Positions 16,896-24,486 of a DNA stretch of 64,000 nucleotides are shown in pieces. A model generated the notes under the pieces. That model made no database searches, was not told the origin of the DNA, and was given only the letters and a program-made list of their open reading frames with translations. The translations under genes were made by a program, and so were the position numbers. The first letter of the stretch is position 1. Each line of letters starts with the position of its first letter. This DNA comes from Lysinibacillus piscis (lineage in GTDB: Bacteria; Bacillota; Bacilli; Bacillales_A; Planococcaceae), in contig NZ_BRZA01000002.1 in NCBI RefSeq assembly GCF_026012395.1, positions 682,001 to 746,000 on the forward strand, given 5' to 3'.

Positions 16896-17630
16896 ATGGA
16901 GTATATATTATTTTTAGCTGTTGGGGTTATTGGGAGTATTATTGGCACGCTAATTGGGGGTGGGGGCTTAATCACATTGCCTACGATGCTATTAATGGGT
17001 GTACCTGTGCATTCAGCCATTGGTGCCAATAAAATATCGACGATGGTCAGCTCTTTTTCCATCTTTTATACAATTTTTAAAAATAAGGAGCTCGCTTGGA
17101 AGGAAGTTTATGCTGTATTGATTGTCTCTTTAGTGGGAGGTACACTCGGTGGGCTATTCGCAGCATTGTTAAGCGGGCAAACATTAACATTGGTTGCGAT
17201 TATTTTATTAAGCTTTGCACTTATTACGTCTTTTGTGAGTGGAATTCATTTTGGAGATAAGGAATCCTTTTTGATGGATTGGAAAAAGGGAGCTGTCTTG
17301 CTTGGAATCGGTATTTATGACGGTCTTTTTGGTCCAGGTAGCACAACACTAGCTATTTATACATATGCCTATTCAAAAGTTTCGTATATCAAGGCAATTG
17401 GGCTATCTCGTGTAGGTGTTTTTGCGATGGGTCTTGGAGCCGCCACTATTTATATTATAACAGGCAAAATCAACTGGACATTAACCTGTACCTTAACGAT
17501 CGGCTCTATAATTGGCGCACAAATAGGCATTGCGCTTGCTCGAAAAATTAAAATAGAGCAAGTAAAGCTACTATTACGCATCGTAACGTTGCTATTAATT
17601 GTGCAGCTACTGTATGATTTTATCAATTAA
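16896..17630 (+). CDS. TSUP-family (TauE/SafE) anion permease
   Basis: 244 residues with about eight hydrophobic helices arranged as two similar halves. The N-terminal 'IGSIIGTLIGGGGLITLPTML' followed by 'HSAIGANKI' and the second-half 'YDGLFGPGSTTLAIYTYA' are the conserved repeats of TauE/SafE proteins, which move sulfite, sulfoacetate or related small anions. GGAAGGATG precedes ATG 16896. The next gene follows after 16 bp. Substrate unknown. Confidence 0.85.
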   Translation: MEYILFLAVGVIGSIIGTLIGGGGLITLPTMLLMGVPVHSAIGANKISTMVSSFSIFYTIFKNKELAWKEVYAVLIVSLVGGTLGGLFAALLSGQTLTLVAIILLSFALITSFVSGIHFGDKESFLMDWKKGAVLLGIGIYDGLFGPGSTTLAIYTYAYSKVSYIKAIGLSRVGVFAMGLGAATIYIITGKINWTLTCTLTIGSIIGAQIGIALARKIKIEQVKLLLRIVTLLLIVQLLYDFIN

Positions 17631-17646
17631 TGAAGGAGAAATCTTG

Positions 17647-18579
17647 ATGTTTGATATAAAACCATTTCCAACATTCTCATGGTCATTTTCACGCTATAAA
17701 ACATTGGCAAGTTGTGCGCGTAAATATGGCTATGACTATTATTTTGCACATAATGGCTGGCTGCATCATGATGTAGAGCCTTTCCATCAGTATGTGTATC
17801 GTCTAAAAAAATTGCAATCGATGCCACTATTATTTGGGCAGATTGTCCATCATCTGATTGAACAAACGTTGAACGAATATATGCAGACAGGTACAACAGC
17901 TACACAGGCAGAGCTTGTACAGCGAGCACGTGGACAATTGAATACGGCGTATATTGATTCGACACGTTATATGGAGCAGTGGCGTTACAAGCCGAATCGC
18001 TTTCATATGATGCAGGAGATTTATTATGATGGTCAATTAGATGCTGCATTAGTACAAACGTATCGGGAGCGTTTACCAATTGTTGTTACACATTTTTTAC
18101 AAAGTGAGACATTCCAGTATATTACAGCGAAAAGGGGTTCATTGCGAATTGGTGAGCCTGAGCAATTTCGTTCGATGAAAATAGATGATATACAGGTGTT
18201 TGTTGTAATGGACTTTCATTATTATGATGAACTAGCCGAGCAATGGGTAATTATTGATTGGAAAACAGGTGGTGAATCGGACGATGATCGCCAGCAATTA
18301 GCTTTGTATGCCTATTATATTCAGCAAAAGTATCGTGTGCCATTAGAGAAGATTGCTGTGTACAATGAATATTTGCTGACAGGTAAGCGTAAAAAATACC
18401 AATTTACAGCAACGGATATGGACAATATGCTCTATACATTTCGACACAGTGTGCTGGAAATGAAAAAATTTCAGGCAGATATTTTAGTCAATGAGCCTGT
18501 GGATGTAGAGGATTTTCCACAAACAGTAGAGGAATGGCATTGTCGTAGCTGTAATTTTAAGGAATTATGTAGAAGGTAG
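17647..18579 (+). CDS. PD-(D/E)XK nuclease with four-cysteine Fe-S motif (Cas4/AddB-like domain)
   Basis: 310-residue stand-alone nuclease. The catalytic core reads 'WVIIDWKTG' followed by 'RQQLALYAYYI' (QxxxY motif). Cys23 ('LASCARKYGYDYYF') and the C-terminal Cys299-x2-Cys302-x5-Cys308 make the one-plus-three cysteine pattern that holds a 4Fe-4S cluster in AddB, Cas4 and related RecB-type exonucleases. No helicase domain is present. ATG 17647 with GAAGGAGAA upstream is preferred over a longer frame that overlaps the TSUP gene. Probably a DNA 5'- or 3'-end-processing enzyme; no cas1/cas2 adjacent, so it is not called cas4. Confidence 0.8.
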   Translation: MFDIKPFPTFSWSFSRYKTLASCARKYGYDYYFAHNGWLHHDVEPFHQYVYRLKKLQSMPLLFGQIVHHLIEQTLNEYMQTGTTATQAELVQRARGQLNTAYIDSTRYMEQWRYKPNRFHMMQEIYYDGQLDAALVQTYRERLPIVVTHFLQSETFQYITAKRGSLRIGEPEQFRSMKIDDIQVFVVMDFHYYDELAEQWVIIDWKTGGESDDDRQQLALYAYYIQQKYRVPLEKIAVYNEYLLTGKRKKYQFTATDMDNMLYTFRHSVLEMKKFQADILVNEPVDVEDFPQTVEEWHCRSCNFKELCRR

Positions 18580-18588
18580 GGAGATAGA

Positions 18589-19032
18589 ATGGTTTACAAA
18601 GTAACTGTTTTAACGGAGGAGCATAAGGAATTTACAGCCTTTTTAAATGAGCAAATTCGTGCCTATAATAACGAACATTCCCATTCCCATCGAGCAAGTC
18701 GTGAAGCGGGAGCAATTCAGCCGTTAAACATTATGGTGACGGATGATGAACAGCAATGGCTGGGTGGGCTAACAGCGGAGATTTACTGGGATTGGATGGA
18801 AATTCATAAATTTTGGTTTCAGGATACCTATCGTGGACAGGGGCTAGGTGGGCAATTACTGGCACAGGCTGAGGAAGTTGCCAAACAGATGGGGGCAACG
18901 AAGGCACTATTAACGACCTATGAATTTCAAGCACGGACATTTTATGAGGCAAAAGGCTATCAGGTGGTCGGAGAAATTAAAGATTACCCACCAGGTAGCA
19001 GCTATTACACGATGGTAAAAGTATTTACATGA
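18589..19032 (+). CDS. GNAT-family N-acetyltransferase
   Basis: 147 residues. Motif A 'FWFQDTYRGQGLGGQLLAQAEEVAKQMG' (about 79-106) is the acetyl-CoA pyrophosphate loop (RGQGLGG), followed by 'FYEAKGYQVVGEI'. It follows the nuclease gene by nine bases (GGGAGA ribosome site), so probably co-transcribed. Substrate unknown. A bidirectional terminator separates it from the convergent Nudix gene. Confidence 0.87.
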   Translation: MVYKVTVLTEEHKEFTAFLNEQIRAYNNEHSHSHRASREAGAIQPLNIMVTDDEQQWLGGLTAEIYWDWMEIHKFWFQDTYRGQGLGGQLLAQAEEVAKQMGATKALLTTYEFQARTFYEAKGYQVVGEIKDYPPGSSYYTMVKVFT

Positions 19033-19050
19033 GTGATTAGAAAATTTATC

Positions 19051-19093
19051 AACCACCTACAATGAAATTGGGATTGTAGGTGGTTTCATTTTT
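19051..19093 (+). terminator. Bidirectional terminator hairpin
   Basis: Perfect 13-bp stem AACCACCTACAAT (19051-19063) and ATTGTAGGTGGTT (19073-19085), then TCATTTTT on the plus strand. It lies between convergent genes. Confidence 0.88.
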
Positions 19094-19096
19094 GTG

Positions 19097-19552
19097 TTAA
19101 TTAATATCGCCTAAATAAATAGGTGTAGCCTGTTCAAAATGGTGCTGTTGAATATAGGCTATCAACTCTTTTGGATAGAGTCGATAATGGGCTAAGTCTT
19201 GCAGAGGAACCCATTCTATGCCAATTTGATGGCTGTCAGGGTTTGTTGGCTGATGTGGTGCGCCGTTTACTTGACAGTGAAAATAACATTCGACCTGGTG
19301 CACATGGGCGTCAAAAGAGGCATGCTCGTGATTTTTTCCGATGTACTCACGGATAAAAAGTAGTTCGCCAATCGTTACATGACAACCAATTTCCTCTAGA
19401 CATTCCCTCGCTAATGCTACATAAAATGTTTCGCCGTGTTCTTGTCCACCACCAGGACAAAGATAGAAATCACCGTCCGTATCATGGTTTTTCGTAAGCA
19501 AAATATGATTATTTTCAATAATAATGGCTTTGATCGAGTTTCTGATGGTCAT
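19097..19552 (-). CDS. Nudix hydrolase
   Basis: 151 residues. The Nudix box is intact: 'GGGQEHGETFYVALARECLEEIGC' region (G-x5-E-x7-REx2EExG, about residues 36-59), binding the Mg2+ ions used to cleave nucleoside diphosphate-X compounds. ATG 19552 is selected because AAGGAGAAC lies just upstream; longer frames run into the neighbouring gene's control region. The presence of 'CPGGGQ' is typical of small firmicute MutT/ADP-ribose-type members; substrate unknown. Confidence 0.87.
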   Translation of the reverse strand: MTIRNSIKAIIIENNHILLTKNHDTDGDFYLCPGGGQEHGETFYVALARECLEEIGCHVTIGELLFIREYIGKNHEHASFDAHVHQVECYFHCQVNGAPHQPTNPDSHQIGIEWVPLQDLAHYRLYPKELIAYIQQHHFEQATPIYLGDIN

Positions 19553-19619
19553 AGTTGTTCTCCTTATTTGCATAAAAGTAAGTGCGCTTGTCAACATTAT
19601 AACAAAGGGGAGATGTTCG

Positions 19620-20126
19620 ATGTATGCACTGACAAATTTTAAATACCTTGTTGATAAGCAGGCAGAAATTGATGCACTTTATCGGCAATGTGATGATTTG
19701 ATTCAAACAACGGTTACACCACAATTAGAGGCAGAAACACAGCAGTTTTTAGATAGTATTGACCAAAAATTAACGGAACAAGACTTTACGATTACACGCA
19801 CATCTACAGGGCTGATTGCTAACTATCAGGAAGCGGTTATTAATGTAGATAAGCATTCCAAGCATTTAGAAGAATGTTTTTTTATTAATCTGAATAGCTA
19901 TGCTGAGGATCAAATTTCGATTGTGTTAACGATTAAGCAAGTAAAAGTAGCTAAAATCAGTCAAGATGTGGATGGCTATGCAGAGGTCATGGAGCAAATG
20001 ATGGACAAGTTGCAACAAGCTAAAAGTTTATACAATGCCTGCAAAGAGCCAACCTTTAATTATAAAACACAGGGTGGTATTATTTTTCATTCCTATGATG
20101 AAGTCATCGCTTATTATTTTGGATAA
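19620..20126 (+). CDS. Hypothetical cytoplasmic protein
   Basis: 168-residue soluble protein, mostly helical, starting at ATG 19620 with AAAGGGGAG at normal distance. An upstream in-frame extension to 19524 overlaps the divergent Nudix start and is rejected. No motif recognised; residues about 20-60 look like a coiled coil ('QLEAETQQFLDSIDQKL') and the middle part like a beta sheet. It is followed closely by an acetyltransferase gene. Confidence 0.6.
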   Translation: MYALTNFKYLVDKQAEIDALYRQCDDLIQTTVTPQLEAETQQFLDSIDQKLTEQDFTITRTSTGLIANYQEAVINVDKHSKHLEECFFINLNSYAEDQISIVLTIKQVKVAKISQDVDGYAEVMEQMMDKLQQAKSLYNACKEPTFNYKTQGGIIFHSYDEVIAYYFG

Positions 20127-20184
20127 AAGGATTTTTGCTATTCTCCCTAGAACATATGAAAGAAGAAAGAATGGGGGAATATGG

Positions 20185-20730
20185 ATGTTTCCATTACTAG
20201 AAACAGCAAGATTACGCTTACGAGCATTGACTACACAAGATACAGAGCGAATTTTCCAATGCTTTGCACATGAAGAGGTGATCCGCTATTATGGGCAGGA
20301 GCGCTTTCAGGAATTACAGCAGGCTGAACGATTAATTGAGCTGTTTGCGCAAAGCTTTGCTACAGAGAAAGGGATTCGTTGGGGCATTGAGCTGAAAGAA
20401 ACAGCTGAAATTATAGGGACAATCGGTTTTCATAATTGGTTAAAGGCACATAAACGAGCGGAGATTGGTTATGAGCTCCATCCAGATTATTGGCACAAAG
20501 GCTATGCGCAAGAGGCACTGACTGAAGTGCTTGCATATGGCTTTCAGAAGATGGATTTGACACGGATTGGTGCGGTTGTATTTATCGAAAATGCAGCGTC
20601 AAGTCAGCTGTTATTGAAAATGGGCTTTCAAAAGGAAGGTATTTTACGAGCTTATATGTATCAGCATGGGCAGGCGCACGATACAATCATTTATGCACTT
20701 CTAAAAACAGCATATGAAGGGGCGAATTAG
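20185..20730 (+). CDS. RimJ/RimL-type GNAT acetyltransferase
   Basis: 181 residues beginning 'MFPLLETARLRLRAL', the conserved opening of the ribosomal-protein-alanine acetyltransferase group (Acetyltransf_3). The core 'EIGYELHPDYWHKGYAQEALTEVLAYGF' and 'NAASSQLLLKMGFQKEGILR' follow. ATG 20185 has GGGGGAA upstream; a frame extension to 20035 overlaps the preceding gene and is unlikely. B. subtilis has many such paralogues with unknown targets. Confidence 0.87.
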   Translation: MFPLLETARLRLRALTTQDTERIFQCFAHEEVIRYYGQERFQELQQAERLIELFAQSFATEKGIRWGIELKETAEIIGTIGFHNWLKAHKRAEIGYELHPDYWHKGYAQEALTEVLAYGFQKMDLTRIGAVVFIENAASSQLLLKMGFQKEGILRAYMYQHGQAHDTIIYALLKTAYEGAN

Positions 20731-20821
20731 CTGGAAAAATAGCTTTCTCTTACAGTATACTAGAAAAAACGTTTGTTCTGATATGTGTAGAGAAAATTTT
20801 TAAAAGAAGATGTGATGATTT

Positions 20822-22954
20822 ATGGGGAAAATTGCTATTTTAGCTGAAAAACCTTCTCAGGCAAGAGCGTATGCAGAGGCCTTTAAAATTAAACAAAAAG
20901 AAAAAACATTTATTGAATTAGAGCCTTGTCCTACATTCCCTGCTGGTGCAGTGATTACTTGGGGCATTGGTCATCTGGTGGAGTTAAAGGAGCCGAAAGA
21001 ATATAAAAAGGAATGGGAAAAATGGTCACTCGCTTCCCTACCTATCTTTTTAGATAAATATGAGGATAAAGTAGTTTCTCATATGTATTCGCAGTTTCAA
21101 GCGGTGAAAAAAATTTTCCATGATCCGCAAGTAACAATGATTTATAACGCTTGTGATGCGGAGCGTGAAGGGGCAAATATCTTTTATTCGATTTATAAAA
21201 TGACGAAAGTGAAAAAGCCTGTTAAACGTTTATGGATTAATTCTTTAGAGGTCGATGAAATTCGCAAAGGCTTTCTGAATATGCAAAGCAATGAACAGGA
21301 TTTATTGATGTATCAAGAAGCGAAAACACGTCAAATTAGCGACTGGCTCGTTGGCATGAATTGCAGTCGCCTGTATACATTGCTATTGCAGCAAAAAGGG
21401 TTTAAAGGAAGTATTTCCATTGGGCGCGTACAATCGCCAACGGTCTATTTAATTTATAAAAGATTACAAGAAATTGAAAACTTTAAGCCAGAAAATTTTT
21501 ATGAGATTGAGGGGCTATTTAAGGCACAGCAAGGGATTTATAAAGGAAAGGCTAAACTAAAGACAAAAGTTAGAGCGGAAGCCGAGCAATTACTACAGCA
21601 GCATGGTATTCAACCAATAGAGATGGGGCAAATTACGAGTGTGGTGAATAAAACAAAGCATATCCAGCCACCAAAGCTCCATGCCTTGTCCACGTTACAG
21701 GCTACAGCTAATAAACGTTGGAAATATAGTCCAGCGCATGTCTTAAAGCTCACACAGTCACTGTATGAAAAAAAGCTCGTGTCTTACCCTCGTACCGATT
21801 CCCAACTGATTACGCATAATGAGTACAGCTATTTGCAGGAGACATTACCAAAATACCAGCAATTGATTGGCAAGTCATTTATGTCTATTGCAAGAGGGAA
21901 TAACAAACGCTATGTAGATAGTGCAAATGTCGGGGAGCATTATGCCATTATTCCAACGAAAAAGATTCCAACTGCAAAAGCATTACAGTCGATGTTGGTA
22001 GATGAGCGCAATATTTATATGGAAATTGTGCGTACAACACTTGCTATGTTTCATCAAAATTATGAGTATGATGAGAAAACGATTATCACCAATGTGAAAA
22101 ATATGGCGTTTAAGTCAGTCGGTAAAACAGAGTTGATAAAGGGCTGGAAAGAGCTTTTTGATGAGGAAAAGGAACCTCGTCAACAGGAAGAAGCGCTACC
22201 TGCTGTTATACAAGGTGAAATGGTGCAAGGTCAAATTGCGATTGTTGAAGGGACGACAACACCTCCTAAGCCGTATACAGAAGGGCAGTTAATTACCATG
22301 ATGAAAACATGTGGCAAAGCGGTGGAGGATGAAGCAGAAATCGAGGTATTAAATGCTGTAGAAGGAATTGGAACTGAGGCAACTCGAAGCGGTATTATTG
22401 AGACGATTAAAAAGCATGGATTTATTGAAGTGAAGAAAAATATTGTCAACATAACGCCAAAGGGAGAACTATTATGCCAAGCGATTGAAGGCACTTTACT
22501 TGCTAGCCCTTCTATGACAGCGAAATGGGAGATTTATTTAAAGAAGATTGGGCGTGGTGAAGGCTCAGTCAATCATTTTATCGAGAATATTGGCAAGTTT
22601 ATTAATCAATTAATAGCAGAAGTACCAAATCAAATTAATCAGTTGACCATTGAAGCAGAACAATGGACGCAAGCAAAGGCAAAAGATATTGTACTGTGCC
22701 CAACATGTAAAGTCGGTACGATTAGCTTACGTAAGAAATTTTATGGTTGCTCAGCGTATAAAGATGGCTGTAAGCAAACATTTCCTGAGCGTTTACTAGG
22801 GAAGAAACTGACGGAAAAAAACATTAAAGATTTGTGTAGTAATGGTAAAACGTCCACAATAAAAGGGTTCAAAGCGAAAAGTGGCAAATCCTTTAGCGCA
22901 GCACTTTATTTCGTTGATGGTAAAATTGAATTTGATTTTAATCGAGCACAATGA
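20822..22954 (+). CDS. topB: DNA topoisomerase III (type IA)
   Basis: 710 residues, close to B. subtilis TopB. It relaxes and decatenates DNA by single-strand passage. The N-terminal TOPRIM domain has 'AEKPSQARAYAEAF' and the acidic 'DAEREGANIFYSI'; the active-site Tyr is Tyr322 in 'SYPRTDSQL'. 'IGRVQSPTV' and 'GIGTEATRSGIIE' are further family motifs. The C-terminal zinc-ribbon-like part has 'CPTCKVG' and 'YGCSAYKDGC'. The ribosome site before ATG 20822 is weak (AAGATGTGATG). A strong terminator follows two bases after the stop. Confidence 0.95.
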   Translation: MGKIAILAEKPSQARAYAEAFKIKQKEKTFIELEPCPTFPAGAVITWGIGHLVELKEPKEYKKEWEKWSLASLPIFLDKYEDKVVSHMYSQFQAVKKIFHDPQVTMIYNACDAEREGANIFYSIYKMTKVKKPVKRLWINSLEVDEIRKGFLNMQSNEQDLLMYQEAKTRQISDWLVGMNCSRLYTLLLQQKGFKGSISIGRVQSPTVYLIYKRLQEIENFKPENFYEIEGLFKAQQGIYKGKAKLKTKVRAEAEQLLQQHGIQPIEMGQITSVVNKTKHIQPPKLHALSTLQATANKRWKYSPAHVLKLTQSLYEKKLVSYPRTDSQLITHNEYSYLQETLPKYQQLIGKSFMSIARGNNKRYVDSANVGEHYAIIPTKKIPTAKALQSMLVDERNIYMEIVRTTLAMFHQNYEYDEKTIITNVKNMAFKSVGKTELIKGWKELFDEEKEPRQQEEALPAVIQGEMVQGQIAIVEGTTTPPKPYTEGQLITMMKTCGKAVEDEAEIEVLNAVEGIGTEATRSGIIETIKKHGFIEVKKNIVNITPKGELLCQAIEGTLLASPSMTAKWEIYLKKIGRGEGSVNHFIENIGKFINQLIAEVPNQINQLTIEAEQWTQAKAKDIVLCPTCKVGTISLRKKFYGCSAYKDGCKQTFPERLLGKKLTEKNIKDLCSNGKTSTIKGFKAKSGKSFSAALYFVDGKIEFDFNRAQ

Positions 22955-22955
22955 A

Positions 22956-22998
22956 AACCGTGCAATGGTGAATAACATCGCCATTGCACGGTTTTTTT
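22956..22998 (+). terminator. Intrinsic terminator of topB
   Basis: Perfect 13-bp stem AACCGTGCAATGG (22956-22968) and CCATTGCACGGTT (22981-22993), followed by six more T. Confidence 0.95.
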
Positions 22999-23004
22999 AT
23001 ACAG

Positions 23005-23057
23005 TTGACATGTATAGTTAAACTGTATACAATACAACTATATAGTTAAACTGTATA
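23005..23057 (+). promoter_or_regulatory. PadR-gene promoter with two identical operator-like repeats
   Basis: -35 TTGACA (23005-23010), 17-bp spacer, -10 TACAAT (23028-23033). The 17-bp sequence TATAGTTAAACTGTATA fills the spacer (23013-23029) and recurs exactly at 23041-23057, 28 bp downstream. ATACAGTT at 23000-23007 forms an inverted pair with AACTGTAT. These are probable PadR binding sites giving autorepression. Confidence 0.75.
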
Positions 23058-23075
23058 GTTAGTGAGGTGGATTAT

Positions 23076-23393
23076 ATGAAAAAACATAAATTACTCCCTT
23101 TGACAGAAACAATGCACTACATATTGCTGGCATTAAGAGAACCGCTGCATGGCTATGCAATTATGCAAAAGATAGAGGTGATGAGTGAGGGGCAAGTTCG
23201 TATTGCGGCAGGTACTTTATACGGAGCAATCGAAAATTTATTGAAATACAACTGGATTGTATTAGTGGCGTCTGAAGAACCAAGGAGAAAAGTTTATCGT
23301 ATTACAGATGAGGGTCTCCATATTTTACAAATTGAAAAAGAGCGTTTGCACCATATTCTCTCATTGTATGAAGGAGTTGAGCACCATGAATAA
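23076..23393 (+). CDS. PadR-family transcriptional repressor
   Basis: 105-residue winged-helix regulator: 'ETMHYILLALREPLHGYAIMQKIEVMSEGQVRIAAGTLYGAIENLLKYNWI' contains the family's 'HGY..M..I...G.V....GTLYGAI..L' pattern. ATG 23076 with GAGGTGG upstream is preferred to GTG 23067. It overlaps the next gene by eight bases. PadR proteins paired with a DUF2812 membrane protein are a common firmicute module. Two identical operator-like repeats in its promoter suggest autorepression. Confidence 0.9.
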   Translation: MKKHKLLPLTETMHYILLALREPLHGYAIMQKIEVMSEGQVRIAAGTLYGAIENLLKYNWIVLVASEEPRRKVYRITDEGLHILQIEKERLHHILSLYEGVEHHE

Positions 23394-23985
23394 ATTTAGA
23401 ATGTTTGTTGATATAAAAAAAGAAGAGCGATGGTTAAATGAAATGATTACGCAGGGATGGGTATGTCGCAAGGCTAATCGCTATGGCGTTTATTATTTTG
23501 AAAAAAGGGAGATAGCTGAACAAACGATTCGTCTCGACTTTCAATCATTCAAATCAGCAGAGATGTACATGCAATATGTACAACTATATGAGGATTTTGG
23601 TTGGCAGTATATCGGAGGCTCTCGTCATTCTTCCTTACATTATTGGCTAAATCCAAATGGAGAACTTGATGAACTGTACTCTGATAATGGATCTGAAAAA
23701 GCGTATTTAAACCGTTTAACAACCTATTATAGCTCGCTTACACTCCTCTTTATTGTGTTGACGATTAGTTTGTTTAATAATTTGTCACAATATATAAATG
23801 TGAAAGCAGCTTACCTTACACCTAATCTTTGGGAAAAGGAAGGCAGTGATTTTGTCACTAGCTTTTTATTTGAAACACCCTTTGCCCTTTTGCGATTTAG
23901 TCTCCCATGGTTATTCATGATTGGCAGCATCGTCTTTATTCGCACATACTTAAAATATAAGAAAGAGTTAACTAAAAACAATTAG
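23386..23985 (+). CDS. DUF2812 membrane protein, PadR partner
   Basis: 199 residues starting at ATG 23386, with AAGGAG nine bases upstream inside the padR-like gene. The soluble N-terminal part ('FVDIKKEERWLNEMITQGWVCRKANRYGVYYFEK') is the DUF2812 pattern, followed by two hydrophobic helices (about 118-138 and 165-188). Translationally coupled to the repressor; likely an accessory or signal-receiving membrane protein, function unknown. Confidence 0.8.
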   Translation: MNKFRMFVDIKKEERWLNEMITQGWVCRKANRYGVYYFEKREIAEQTIRLDFQSFKSAEMYMQYVQLYEDFGWQYIGGSRHSSLHYWLNPNGELDELYSDNGSEKAYLNRLTTYYSSLTLLFIVLTISLFNNLSQYINVKAAYLTPNLWEKEGSDFVTSFLFETPFALLRFSLPWLFMIGSIVFIRTYLKYKKELTKNN

Positions 23986-24311
23986 CTGATTCCATGATGA
24001 AGGGGGTTGCATCACACTATGTACCTCCTTTTATCTTGATTCAGCAAATGGTTTTTGTATCGAAAGTGAAGCGTCAGATACAGAAGACCCCTTCCTCTAC
24101 AGGGAGGAGATAAATGCCTATTTTTACTTCCATTCAGTGGGTGTCCAAACGCTCGCTGAATCAAGATAAAGCCCCAGCAGATGTCATGGATTTTGAAGAG
24201 GAACTTTCCGAGTGAACTTGGAAAAATCCAGACGCAATTACGCTGGGGCGTAATTGATTGTCTAGAATTTTCATGATTCTGTGAACTTTATGAAAAAATT
24301 TTTAAAAAACC
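23986..24311. other. Intergenic region holding a structured repeat
   Basis: 326 bp between the DUF2812 gene and the first lysC promoter. Most is the dispersed structured element described at 24030-24257. No intrinsic terminator with a T tract was seen after the DUF2812 gene. Confidence 0.6.
24030..24257 (+). repeat. Dispersed structured intergenic element, copy A
   Basis: A 228-bp element related to 58167-58583. Its 141-bp core (24030-24170) is bounded by a 16-bp inverted repeat, TTTATCTTGATTCAGC and GCTGAATCAAGATAAA, and contains a CCCCTTCC/GGGAGG hairpin and a GTATC...GATAC pair. Beyond the core are GCCCCAGC/GCTGGGGC, GGATTTT/AAAAATCC and a CAATTACGC/GCGTAATTG hairpin. No protein frame. 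The core differs from copy B at only a handful of positions. Confidence 0.85.
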
Positions 24312-24430
24312 TTAACTATTTCAGATGAAATCCGTATAATATATCAAACAGTACGAAAAATTGTCCATTTTCTATGCAGAATTTAAAAAATTGTATTGAC
24401 GTAGAGAATGATAATTTGTACACTGTGTAC
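24312..24430 (+). promoter_or_regulatory. Two candidate promoters and a palindrome upstream of aspartokinase
   Basis: P1: TTAACT (24312-24317), 17 bp, TATAAT (24335-24340). P2: TTGACG (24396-24401), 17 bp, TACACT (24419-24424). The perfect palindrome GTACAC-T-GTGTAC (24418-24430) overlaps the P2 -10 and could be a repressor site. No lysine riboswitch consensus was recognised in the 150-nt leader. Confidence 0.55.
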
Positions 24431-24486
24431 ATTCAATTGTTTTTTCGGAAAATACATTATTTTAAAAAGTAAGGATTTGATACAAT

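Noticed and set aside
17647-18579. Calling the PD-(D/E)XK gene cas4
   Set aside because: It is 44 kb from the cas locus and larger than typical Cas4; only the domain type is supported.
24241-24486. Lysine riboswitch upstream of aspartokinase
   Set aside because: The roughly 150-nt leader is too short and AT-rich, and none of the conserved L-box segments was recognised.
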